A stretch of 11,282 nucleotides of DNA from Rhodospirillales bacterium (GTDB lineage Bacteria > Pseudomonadota > Alphaproteobacteria > Geminicoccales > Geminicoccaceae). Positions 1-7,224 of this stretch are shown here, piece by piece; within the stretch, counting starts at the first letter, position 1; each line of letters opens with the position of its first letter. The position numbers were made by a program, and so were the translations under genes. Below the pieces are notes generated by a model. The model saw nothing but the letters and a program-made list of their open reading frames with translations, was not told the origin of the DNA and searched no databases. The stretch is taken from NCBI GenBank assembly GCA_007131045.1, contig SLRI01000667.1:1-11282 (forward strand). Reading direction: 5' to 3'.

Positions 1-351
1 AACACAGCTACCACCCACCACCTCGTCGTCTGCACGCTCTGCTCCTGCTACCCCTGGCCGATCCTCGGCCTCCCGCCCGTCTGGTACAAGAGCCCGGCCT
101 ACCGCTCGCGCGCCGTCATCGAGCCGCGTGGCGTGCTCGCCGAGTTCGGCCTCGAGCTCCCCGAGACGACGGCGATCGAGGTTCACGATTCGACGGCCGA
201 GATGCGCTACCTGGTGGTGCCGCTCCGACCCGAGGGCACGGCGGGCATGACCGAGGCCGAGCTCGCCGCCCTGGTGACCCGCGATTCGATGATCGGCACA
301 GGCAAAGCCCTGGAACCGGCCGAGGCGCGAAGGCGGGGTCTGCTGCAATGA
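1..351 (+). CDS. nthA: Nitrile hydratase alpha subunit, cobalt type (3' part; 5' end outside window)
   Basis: The reading frame is open from base 1 to a TGA at 349-351, giving about 116 C-terminal residues. The enzyme hydrates nitriles to amides. The strongest evidence is VCTLCSCYPW at bases 28-57, the metal-binding loop of the alpha subunit: three cysteines and a serine hold the metal, and two of the cysteines become oxidised in this family. Threonine in C-T-L-C-S-C is the cobalt-type variant (iron types have serine). Downstream, LGLPPVWYKSPAYRSRAVIEPR, EMRYLVVP and ALVTRDSMIG are all family hallmarks. The N-terminal domain lies upstream of the window. The stop overlaps the beta-subunit ATG (ATGA), so the two are probably translationally coupled. 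Thiocyanate hydrolase gamma shares the cysteine motif, but the undivided beta gene that follows favours nitrile hydratase. Confidence 0.93.
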   Translation, partial: NTATTHHLVVCTLCSCYPWPILGLPPVWYKSPAYRSRAVIEPRGVLAEFGLELPETTAIEVHDSTAEMRYLVVPLRPEGTAGMTEAELAALVTRDSMIGTGKALEPAEARRRGLLQ

Positions 352-1013
352 ACGGGGTGCACGACATGGGCGGCCTGCACGGCTTCGGGCCGGTGACGCC
401 CGAGCCGGACGAGCCCGTCTTCCACAGCCCTTGGGAGCGCCGCGCCTTCGCCCTGACGCTGGCCATGGCGCGGCCCGGTGGCTGGACTTTGGACGCCTCG
501 CGCCACGCCCGCGAGAGCCTGCCGCCGGCCTTCTACCTGAACTCGAGCTACTACGCGATCTGGCTCGCCGGCCTGGAAAAGCTGCTGCTCGAGCACGGCC
601 TGGTCAGCGCGGACGAGCTGGCGAGCGGCCATGCTGCGGTTGCAGCAAAGCCTGTCGCCGGCATCCTCGCGGCCGAGGCGGTGGCACAGGCGCTGGCGCG
701 AGGCGGGCCGGTGGAGCGACCTGCCGAAGCCCCGGCGCGGTTCGCCGCGGGCGACCGGGTAAGGGCCCTTAACCTCAACCCGAAGGGCCACACCCGGCTG
801 CCGCGCTACGTCCGCGGCCGGGTCGGCACCGTCTCCCGGGTGCACGGCGCTCATGTCTTCCCGGATACCAACGCGCACGGGCGGGGCGAGACCCCGCAGT
901 GGCTCTACGCCGTGACCTTCACCGCCCGCGAGCTCTGGGGGCCCGAGGGCAGGGCTCGAGACACGGTCCAGCTCGACCTCTTCGAGCCCTACCTCGAGGC
1001 GGCACCCGCGTGA
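348..1013 (+). CDS. nthB: Nitrile hydratase beta subunit
   Basis: This 221-residue protein has the normal length for the family and is complete. It begins MNGVHDMGGLHGFGPV, the classic beta N-terminus, followed by EPVFHSPWERRAFAL and a helical region (YLNSSYYAIWLAGLEKLL, about residues 64-81). The C-terminal third (about 131-219) is the SH3-like barrel, with GHTRLPRYVRG, VFPDTNAHGRGE and ELWG. Arginines in this subunit are known to contact the oxidised cysteines of alpha; the RYVRG motif is probably one such site. The subunit forms the other half of the alpha-beta active site in the cytoplasm. Its ATG overlaps the alpha stop by four bases, and its stop overlaps the next GTG. One mild oddity is SYYAIWL, where I recall many members having glutamate at the alanine position. 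Confidence 0.95.
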   Translation: MNGVHDMGGLHGFGPVTPEPDEPVFHSPWERRAFALTLAMARPGGWTLDASRHARESLPPAFYLNSSYYAIWLAGLEKLLLEHGLVSADELASGHAAVAAKPVAGILAAEAVAQALARGGPVERPAEAPARFAAGDRVRALNLNPKGHTRLPRYVRGRVGTVSRVHGAHVFPDTNAHGRGETPQWLYAVTFTARELWGPEGRARDTVQLDLFEPYLEAAPA

Positions 1014-1324
1014 TCCCGCCCCGGCCCGAGCTCCGAGCAGCACTGCGCCGCGCCGCGCTGCTGCCGCCCGATCGGCCGGGCCCGATGTTCCGCGAGCCCT
1101 GGCACGCCCAGGCCTGGGCGATGGCGGTGGCGCTGCACGACCAGGGCCACTTCACCTGGGCCGAATGGGCGGAACGGCTCGGCACCGCGCTCGCCGCGGC
1201 GCCCGGCTCCGACGATGCCGATCCCGAGGACGACTACTACCGGGCCTGGCTCGACGCCCTCGAGGACCTCGCCAACGAGCGGGGCCTGATCGACGAAGCC
1301 GAGCGCCGAACCGTGTCGAAGTAG
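1010..1324 (+). CDS. Nitrile hydratase accessory (activator) protein, P14K-like
   Basis: This is a 104-residue protein resembling the N-terminal half of the beta subunit. It has FREPWHAQAWAMAVALHDQGHFTWAEWAE at about residues 24-52 and DDYYRAWLDALEDL near the end. Proteins of this type help cobalt-type nitrile hydratases gain their metal and cysteine oxidation, in some systems by subunit exchange. I chose GTG at 1010 because it forms a GTGA overlap with the beta stop, repeating the coupling seen upstream, with the purine-rich GAGGCGG just before it. The frame is open further upstream, but that part would lie inside beta. The order alpha-beta-activator matches some known cobalt-type operons. 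No separate cobalt transporter is visible. Confidence 0.85.
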   Translation: MIPPRPELRAALRRAALLPPDRPGPMFREPWHAQAWAMAVALHDQGHFTWAEWAERLGTALAAAPGSDDADPEDDYYRAWLDALEDLANERGLIDEAERRTVSK

Positions 1325-1418
1325 TCGACGAGCGGCGACAAAATCGGGGCTGAGTTAGGCGAATCTTTACTTTTGTCACCTAGAAATCGCAAGGCCAGCG
1401 ATTCTTGGGGACAGAGTG
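1325..1418 (+). other. Short AT-richer spacer with a bulged hairpin, before the ATP-grasp gene
   Basis: This is the only break between the nitrile hydratase genes and the next gene. It is visibly AT-richer (about 1360-1390) than its surroundings. AATCGC (1385-1390) and GCGATT (1398-1403) pair around a 7-base loop, and the stem extends to AGA/TCT with one bulged A. There is no T-run after it, so it is not a clear intrinsic terminator. TTGTCA at 1373-1378 resembles a -35 box, but no good -10 box lies at a proper distance. A promoter for the downstream genes may lie here, but I cannot place it. Confidence 0.4.
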
Positions 1419-2651
1419 ATGGGTTTTATCGATGCGAGCCGAGCCGAGCGGCCGATCGCCCGAGGGCGGGTGTCTCGGGATGCCGCGCGCCGTCGCCGTA
1501 CCAGGGTCGGCGAGCTGGAAGCCCAGCTCGAGCAGCTCAGGCGGGTGCTGCGGCTCGCCGTCGTCTTCGGTGGCGACAAGACGAGCCCTGGTGCTGTCAT
1601 CAACCAGTTCCCCAATGCCCGCTCGTGGAAGAGCTACGAGCAGGTGGCGGAGGATCTGGCGGCGGCGCTGCGGCGGTTGGGCTTCGAGGTCGTCGATCTG
1701 GTGCCCGACGATATGCGGCTCGGCGAGCGGCTGCGCGCAGCCGACGTCAATCTCGCCTGGCTGAACACCGGCGGGGTGCAGGGCCTGGGCTCGATGTGCC
1801 ATGCCCCGGCGATGCTCGAGATGATGGGCATCCCCTATATCGGGCACGGCCCGCTCGCGGTGGGTGGCCTCGATTTCAAGCACCTGTTCAAGCGCGATCT
1901 GCTGTTGCTCGGCCTGCCGACCGCCCCGTTCTTCGTCTGGCATCCGGCGTTCGGCAGCCTGCAGCCGCGTCTCGACCCACGCTTTCGCGAGGTGTTCGGC
2001 GATTTTCGCGGCCCGTTCGTGGTCAAGCCGGTCTCCGGTCGGGCCTCGCAGAACGTGATGGTGGTCGACGATGCCGCCGACCTCGAGGACGTCGCGAGCG
2101 GCATCTTCGAGACCACCGAGAACCACGTGCTGATCGAGACCTTCCTTTCGGGGCGCGAGTATTGCGTCGCGGTCTGTGGCCCGACAGTGGCCCGCGACGG
2201 CAGGCTGGAGCGGCTGCCGCAGCCCTTCGTCTTCTCGGCGATCGAGCGGGTGCTCGACGCCGACGAGCGCATCTTCACCTCGATGGACCAGCGGCCGATC
2301 ACCACCGATCGGGTCCGGCTGCTGCACCCGACCGGCGACCGGGCCTCGTTCGAGCAGTTGTCGGCGTTGGCCACTCGGGTCTATCGGGAGCTCGGCATCG
2401 AGACGCTGGTGCGGCTCGACATCCGGGCCGACTCGGCCGGTCGCCTGCACGTGCTCGAGGCCAACCCCAAGCCCGACCTGAAGTCCCCGGAGGGCGACAA
2501 GACGAGCCTGGTCTGCGCCGGGCTCGCGGCCGAGGGCATGAGCTATGACGACCTCGTGCTCGGCCTTTTGGCCGACCGTCTCGACATACTGTTCAGCCAG
2601 CGCCGGGGCACCGTTCATCACCTGACCCGTCTGCTCGAGCAGCGGCACTGA
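1419..2651 (+). CDS. ATP-grasp protein related to D-alanine-D-alanine ligase
   Basis: This is a 410-residue cytoplasmic protein. Proteins of this fold use ATP to join a carboxylate to an amine through an acyl-phosphate. Ddl-like features appear in order: an N-terminal sugar-phosphate-like domain starting at LAVVFGGDK (about 47-55), WLNTGGVQG and MGIPYIGHGPLA (about 136-148), the ATP-binding KP pair in PFVVKPVSG (K203), VLIETFLSGREYCV with E240, and the metal-binding region with D334 in VRLDI plus E347 and N349 in LEANPKPDLKSP. The family's usual N-x-x-P-G is replaced by NPKPDLKSP, so it is probably not a standard peptidoglycan Ddl. Residues 1-46 form an arginine-rich lead and a short coiled coil. 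ATG 1419 sits 7 bases after GGGGA; GTG 1416 is the alternative. It is 5 bases from the next gene. The substrate is unknown. Confidence 0.85.
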   Translation: MGFIDASRAERPIARGRVSRDAARRRRTRVGELEAQLEQLRRVLRLAVVFGGDKTSPGAVINQFPNARSWKSYEQVAEDLAAALRRLGFEVVDLVPDDMRLGERLRAADVNLAWLNTGGVQGLGSMCHAPAMLEMMGIPYIGHGPLAVGGLDFKHLFKRDLLLLGLPTAPFFVWHPAFGSLQPRLDPRFREVFGDFRGPFVVKPVSGRASQNVMVVDDAADLEDVASGIFETTENHVLIETFLSGREYCVAVCGPTVARDGRLERLPQPFVFSAIERVLDADERIFTSMDQRPITTDRVRLLHPTGDRASFEQLSALATRVYRELGIETLVRLDIRADSAGRLHVLEANPKPDLKSPEGDKTSLVCAGLAAEGMSYDDLVLGLLADRLDILFSQRRGTVHHLTRLLEQRH

Positions 2652-2656
2652 GCGGC

Positions 2657-5638
2657 ATGCCGGACGGGCGGATGGCAATGCGGCGACTGTCTCGATTGGG
2701 CGAGTTCGCGCTGTTGTCCGGCGTCGCGCTGCTGTCGCTGCTGCTGCTCGTCTATGTCGGCTTCGGTGAGGCGCGGCGGACCTACGAGACGTTCTTCGTC
2801 GAGAAGCTCGCGGCCCAGAACAACGTGCTGGCCGCCGCCATCGAGAGCTTCCTGCGCCGCGACCTGCCGCTCGAGCAGTATGTCGGGTTCGGCCCGCGCG
2901 CCGACCGGCTGCTCGCCTCGGACAGCAGCATCACCTCGATCTTCGTCGTCGACGGCAGCGACCAGGTGATCTTCGGGCGCGGTGAGAGTGGCAAGGACTA
3001 CGCCCACTACCGGGTGGTCGAGCAGGCGCCGCGACAGGCGCAGGGCAATGCTGTCCTGCTCGACCAGCAGCGGCTGTTCGTCGCCACACCGTTGAGCAAT
3101 CGCTACCAGGACGTGGGCGAGCTGATCATCGTCATGGCGGCCGATGATATCGACAGCGCGGTCAACCAGCGCTTCGCCGCGCTCCTGGTGCCGACCGTGT
3201 TCCTCGCCTTCGCCTTCGCAGGCCTCGCCGTCTGGTTGCGCGCGCGGCAGCCGCTGGCCGGCAATGCCCTGGTCTACGGCTCGTTCGGCCTGATCTTCAC
3301 GGTGGTCGCCGTGGTCATCGTGGTCACCTTGACCAGCCTCTACAACAAGGGGGCGCAGATCAAGACCGGCGCGCTCGCCGATTCGCTCGCCCAACGGATG
3401 ACCGAGGTCATCGGCTTCAACCTCGATCTGGCGCAGATCCCGGGGCTCGATCGCGTCTTTGCCGAGTATCGCCGTCTCAATCCGGACATCAGTGCCGCGG
3501 CCATGCTGGTCAACGGCAAGGTGGTGATCCACACCGATTCCTACCATGTCGGCGACCGCTGGCAGACCGACGTCGCCTCCTACGAGTATCTCGTCGACAT
3601 CGTCACCCGCGAGAACGGCGATCAGGTGACGATTGCCGTAGTGCTGCCGAGAAGCGTGGTCTACACGCGCGTGCTGCGCAGCGTGAAGAACTTCGCAGCC
3701 CTCTTCGTCGCCTCCGCCTTCCTCGCCAGCGTGCTCTTCCAGTTCAGCGGCACGATCGGCCGCCATGCGGCGGACGCGCGGCCCGGCATGCCCGAGACGG
3801 GCGCCGGGGTGCGCAACCTCGTCAAGCCGCTGTTCTTGTTCACCACCTGCATCGAGCACCTGTCCTACGCGTTCTTGCCGCAATACCTGGGCGGCATCGC
3901 GGCGGCGACCGGCTATTCGCCGGACGTTCTGCCGTTCGTCTTCGGCGCCTACTATCTCGCCTTCGCCCTGGTGCTGATCCCTGCCGGACATCTGGCCCAG
4001 CGGTTTTCGGCCAAGCCCATCCTGCTGGTCGGCCTCGTCACCTGCGCCGTCGGCTATCTCCTGCTGATGGGCCAGGAATCGATCTGGACGGCGGTTGCCG
4101 CACGGCTGCTTTCGGGGCTCGGGCAGGGCCTGATCTTCATCGCCGTGCAGACCCTGCTCCTGGCCAATGCGGCCGAGCACGAGCGTACCCGGGCTGCCGG
4201 GGTGATCGTCTACGGCTTTCAGGGCGGGATGATCGCCGGCATGGCGATCGGCTCGCTGGTCGTGAGCTCGCTCGGCGAGGCCGGTATTCTCGCGGCCTCG
4301 GCCGTGGTGATGCTGCTGCTGGTCGGCTATACGCTCCTCTGTCTGCCGACTACCCGGGCGGCGGCACCGGCCGGTGGAAGTGCCGGCTCGATCGTCGCCA
4401 GTGTCGCGCTCACCGTGCACGACCGGCCGTTCATGGCGACGGTGCTCTGCATCGGCATCCCGGCCAAGGCGGTGCTCACCGGAGTGATCGTGTTCGCCGT
4501 GCCGCTGTTGATGAAGGCGCAGGGCTTCGCCGAGGCCGAGATCGGCCAGATGCTGATGCTCTATGCCGGCGCGGTGATGGTGGCGAGCCAGCTGAGCGCC
4601 AGCTACATCGATCTCTACAAAGCGACGCGTACGGCGCTCCTGGTCGGCGGCGCTCTTGCCGGTCTGGGCATGATCGCGCTCGCCGCGATCGACTGGCCGG
4701 GGTTCGCGGGCCTGCCCTTCGGCGAGGGCCTGCGGGTCGGCGCCGTCGTGCTCGCCATGCTGACCATCGGTGCCGGCCATGGTCTGATCAACGCGCCGAT
4801 CGTCGCCTACGTCTCGTCGCTCGCCGTCGCCCGTGAAGTCGGGGTCGCCGGGCTGACCGCCTCCTACCGTTTTCTCGAGCGGATCGGCCATGTTGCCGGT
4901 CCACTGCTCGTGGGCCTCTTCTTCCAGCTCTACGGTGAAGGCGGCGAGGCCCTGTTCTGGCTCGGTCTCGCGCTGACCTCGCTCTTGTTGCTGTTCCTGC
5001 TCGTCGGCCGCGCCGCACGGCGACCGGAGGCGATGTCCTTCAGCCTCGCGGCCGAGCCGCGTGCCCTGGTCGGTGTCTATGTCGACGGTCGAACGGCGGC
5101 GCTGGCGCTCCGCCTCGGGCCCGGCAGCCAGGCGGCACCGATCGACGCGGCCGGCAGCCTGCTGGCCGGGCATCTGCAGCGGCACGGACAGGCACTGCCG
5201 CCGGCGATTGCGAGAGCAGACGCGACCGCAGTCCCAGGGCCCGACCGGCTCGGCGATTTCGTTGCAGCTTACCTTCCGGACAACGGCCGGCCGTCGGGCC
5301 ATCTGGTCGTCCTGGCCGGACCGTCCGAACAGCTGCAGCAGAGCCTGACGATGTCGGGCAGGGCGATCGATCCGGCACAGTTCGTCCTGATGTCGAAGAA
5401 ACATTGGCTCGAGCAGCTGCAGGGTTGGCTGGCCCTGGTGGCGCTCACCGGCGCTGGTCATGGCGCGGCACCCAGGGCAACCCTGGCCTCGGCGCTGGCC
5501 GCAACGGGCCGGGCGCGAGGCGACTTCGTTTGGCATGCCGACCAGCATCCTGCCGGTCGTAAATCGTCCGGACGGGCGATGGCGCGTGCCGCTTCAACCT
5601 CCAAGGAGCAGAACTATGCATCACTTCAACCTGCATGA
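2657..5638 (+). CDS. Membrane protein: two periplasmic sensor modules fused to an MFS transporter
   Basis: This 993-residue inner-membrane protein has an uncommon architecture. From the hydropathy I read TM1 at about 14-34, a soluble domain at 38-172, TM2 174-194, TM3 203-228, a second soluble domain at 232-340, TM4 344-366, then an MFS core of about 12 helices (388-785) and a cytoplasmic tail (about 800-993). The two soluble domains look like Cache/PAS-type ligand sensors and like duplicates of each other: a long helix, DLPLEQ or DLAQIPGLD, then SITSIFVVDGSDQVIFGRG or ISAAAMLVNGKVVIHTD. GHLAQRFSAKP (444-454) is in the position of MFS motif A, with Q replacing the usual D. I do not recognise the tail. 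ATGs at 2657, 2672 and 2678 are all possible starts. The 3' end overlaps the next gene by 23 bases. Role inferred: ligand-controlled transport or signalling. Confidence 0.85.
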   Translation: MPDGRMAMRRLSRLGEFALLSGVALLSLLLLVYVGFGEARRTYETFFVEKLAAQNNVLAAAIESFLRRDLPLEQYVGFGPRADRLLASDSSITSIFVVDGSDQVIFGRGESGKDYAHYRVVEQAPRQAQGNAVLLDQQRLFVATPLSNRYQDVGELIIVMAADDIDSAVNQRFAALLVPTVFLAFAFAGLAVWLRARQPLAGNALVYGSFGLIFTVVAVVIVVTLTSLYNKGAQIKTGALADSLAQRMTEVIGFNLDLAQIPGLDRVFAEYRRLNPDISAAAMLVNGKVVIHTDSYHVGDRWQTDVASYEYLVDIVTRENGDQVTIAVVLPRSVVYTRVLRSVKNFAALFVASAFLASVLFQFSGTIGRHAADARPGMPETGAGVRNLVKPLFLFTTCIEHLSYAFLPQYLGGIAAATGYSPDVLPFVFGAYYLAFALVLIPAGHLAQRFSAKPILLVGLVTCAVGYLLLMGQESIWTAVAARLLSGLGQGLIFIAVQTLLLANAAEHERTRAAGVIVYGFQGGMIAGMAIGSLVVSSLGEAGILAASAVVMLLLVGYTLLCLPTTRAAAPAGGSAGSIVASVALTVHDRPFMATVLCIGIPAKAVLTGVIVFAVPLLMKAQGFAEAEIGQMLMLYAGAVMVASQLSASYIDLYKATRTALLVGGALAGLGMIALAAIDWPGFAGLPFGEGLRVGAVVLAMLTIGAGHGLINAPIVAYVSSLAVAREVGVAGLTASYRFLERIGHVAGPLLVGLFFQLYGEGGEALFWLGLALTSLLLLFLLVGRAARRPEAMSFSLAAEPRALVGVYVDGRTAALALRLGPGSQAAPIDAAGSLLAGHLQRHGQALPPAIARADATAVPGPDRLGDFVAAYLPDNGRPSGHLVVLAGPSEQLQQSLTMSGRAIDPAQFVLMSKKHWLEQLQGWLALVALTGAGHGAAPRATLASALAATGRARGDFVWHADQHPAGRKSSGRAMARAASTSKEQNYASLQPA
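5603..5608 (+). promoter_or_regulatory. Ribosome binding site of the substrate-binding protein gene
   Basis: AAGGAG lies 7 bases before ATG 5616 and inside the end of the upstream gene. It settles the start of the next protein, whose frame is open for 52 codons further upstream, and suggests strong, independent translation. Confidence 0.85.
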
Positions 5639-6881
5639 CGCCGCCGGCCTGCCACGGCCCAGCAGCGGGCGAGCCGACGGTTTCAGCCGACGGGCCTTGC
5701 TCGGCGGTGTCGCCGCCGGCTTTTGGCTCGCCGCCACGCCGCTCCGGCCGGGAAGGGGTGCTGCCGTGGCGGCCACGGCGTTCGGCGATTGGTTCCGGCT
5801 GGTCGACCACATGGCGAGCCGCTGGCAGCTCGCGGCCGGGGACGCGGATGGCATGCGGGTCGAGCTGCGCCCGGCCGAGGCCATCGAGGGGCCACGCCGC
5901 CGCATCCTCGTGATCTATCCTCGCCCGTCTTCGGCCTACGACGTGGCGATCAGTCGAATCCTCGACTTCTTCACCGCCAAGGGCATCAATGCCGAGTTCA
6001 CCGTCCTCAATTTCGACCGCGACGATGCGCGTGGGGCGGCGGCCTTGGAGATCGCCGAGAACGAGGGCTACGAACTGCTCTTCTCGATGGGCTCGGAATC
6101 GACCGCCTGGCTCTATCAATACTACCGCAGTGGCGAGCTGCCCGTGGTCTCGGTCTGCTCCAAGGATCCGGTATCGCTCGGCCAGATGCCCGGCTACGAC
6201 GTGGGCTCGGGCAACAACTTCGCGTTCACCTCGCTGAACATGCCGATCGAGGTGCAGCTCGCCTACATGATCGACTTCAAGCCGACGCTGAAGAATCTCG
6301 GTATTCTCGTCGACAGCAAGAACGCCAGCGCCGTGCGCACCCAGGCCAAGCCGATGGAGGCCGCCGCCAAGGCGCGTGGCATCCGGCCACTCTATGTCGC
6401 CGTGGACGAACCGGACAATGCGCGGGCCGAACTCGCGACGCTGTTGCCGGCAGCCGTCCTGCGGATGCGGGAAACCGATCCGGGCCTGCAGGACAGCGTC
6501 TTTTGGATCACCGGCAGCACCGCGGTGTTTCGCGAGATGGCGACCATCAATGCCAATGCCGACCGCGTGCCGGTGTTGAGCGCGGTGCCGGAGGTCGTCC
6601 AGGCCGGCAGCGACAGTGCGGTTCTCTCGGTCGGCATCAGCTTCGAGAGCAACGCCTACCTCGCAGCACTCTACGCCCTGCGCATCTTGAATGGCGACAC
6701 GCGGGCCGGCGACCTCAAGGTGGGCATCGTGTCGCCGCCGGATATCGCGATCAACTTCATGCGGGCCCGACAGATCGGCCTCGACGTCCCGTTCTCCTTC
6801 TTCGAGAGTGCCAACTACGTCTACGACAACAACGGCAACCCGGTGCGGCTCGGCGGCGAATCGGTACCGGCAAGCCTGTAG
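5616..6881 (+). CDS. Tat-exported substrate-binding protein, ABC_sub_bind (TrpX-like) type
   Basis: This is a 421-residue periplasmic binding protein. The N-terminus carries a twin-arginine signal, SRRALLGG at 24-31, followed by a hydrophobic stretch to about 41 and an A-V-A site near 50-52, so it is probably exported folded. The mature part matches the ABC_sub_bind (PF04392) fold: RRILVIYPRPSSAYDVAISRIL (about 95-116), ELLFSMGSESTAWLYQY, the hinge-type LPVVSVCSKDPVSLGQ (176-190), the N-F-A-F-T-S-L segment, and LGILVDSKNA opening the second lobe. ATG 5616 is chosen for its AAGGAG site and because the signal follows. No ABC permease or ATPase lies nearby; the upstream partner is an MFS protein with periplasmic sensors, so it may present ligand to those sensors (inference). 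A hairpin follows 10 bases after the stop. The ligand is unknown. Confidence 0.88.
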   Translation: MHHFNLHDAAGLPRPSSGRADGFSRRALLGGVAAGFWLAATPLRPGRGAAVAATAFGDWFRLVDHMASRWQLAAGDADGMRVELRPAEAIEGPRRRILVIYPRPSSAYDVAISRILDFFTAKGINAEFTVLNFDRDDARGAAALEIAENEGYELLFSMGSESTAWLYQYYRSGELPVVSVCSKDPVSLGQMPGYDVGSGNNFAFTSLNMPIEVQLAYMIDFKPTLKNLGILVDSKNASAVRTQAKPMEAAAKARGIRPLYVAVDEPDNARAELATLLPAAVLRMRETDPGLQDSVFWITGSTAVFREMATINANADRVPVLSAVPEVVQAGSDSAVLSVGISFESNAYLAALYALRILNGDTRAGDLKVGIVSPPDIAINFMRARQIGLDVPFSFFESANYVYDNNGNPVRLGGESVPASL

Positions 6882-6891
6882 ATCGACCGGC

Positions 6892-6921
6892 CCCGACCCG
6901 ATCCCGGTAGATCAGGTCGGG
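6892..6921 (+). terminator. Hairpin after the three-gene cassette, probable terminator
   Basis: CCCGACC (6892-6898) pairs with GGTCGGG (6915-6921), and GATC (6900-6903) pairs with GATC (6910-6913) around the loop CCGGTA, with one C/A mismatch between them. It starts 10 bases after the stop codon. It lacks an adjacent T-run, so it may stop transcription weakly or protect the mRNA 3' end. Confidence 0.5.
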
Positions 6922-7224
6922 CGGCGGCTCGCTACTCGGCATTTTGCAAGGAGTCGTCATCACGAGGCTCGATGTGGTCGATCGGCTGCCCGATGACGCG
7001 GGGCCGAATCGGCGAGCTCGAGCGACCGTCGGCAAGGTGTCGCCTGATCGGCGGGCTGCCCGAGCACGCACGAAGGGGCTACGCACGAGCCCTGCCTCGG
7101 TCGTCCCCGACGCCACCGACGATCAGCACTTCCTGCTCGTGCGTGCGTTTCGTGTCCGCGCGGTTTTGCGGGCACCGAGCGGGCACGCTTTGGCAGGCTC
7201 GTGTCCGGCGCTTCGCTGCCACGC
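6922..7224. other. Intergenic region without a convincing gene
   Basis: About 300 bases lie between the hairpin and the tRNA trailer. Open frames here have no recognisable domain, are arginine-rich in composition, and run on through the tRNA. AAGGAG at 6949-6954 is not followed by a start codon at a usable distance. A small hairpin, GGGCT (7076-7080) with AGCCC (7088-7092), is visible. I see nothing else I can name. Confidence 0.5.

Noticed and set aside
1..1013. Thiocyanate hydrolase as an alternative for the alpha/beta pair
   Set aside because: That enzyme has its beta-like part split into two genes, whereas here one intact 221-residue beta follows alpha.
1380..2678. A 432-codon minus-strand open frame opposite the ATP-grasp gene
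   Set aside because: No recognisable domain, while the plus strand encodes all ATP-grasp motifs.
2618..5548. A 976-codon open frame on the minus strand opposite the MFS fusion gene
   Set aside because: Its protein is a Gln/Arg/Asp/His-rich string with no hydrophobic core or domain, a typical shadow in GC-rich DNA; the plus frame has clear helices and MFS features.
5460..5615. A 52-codon upstream extension of the substrate-binding protein
   Set aside because: It lies inside the MFS gene, has no ribosome site, and would bury the Tat signal; ATG 5616 has AAGGAG at the right distance.
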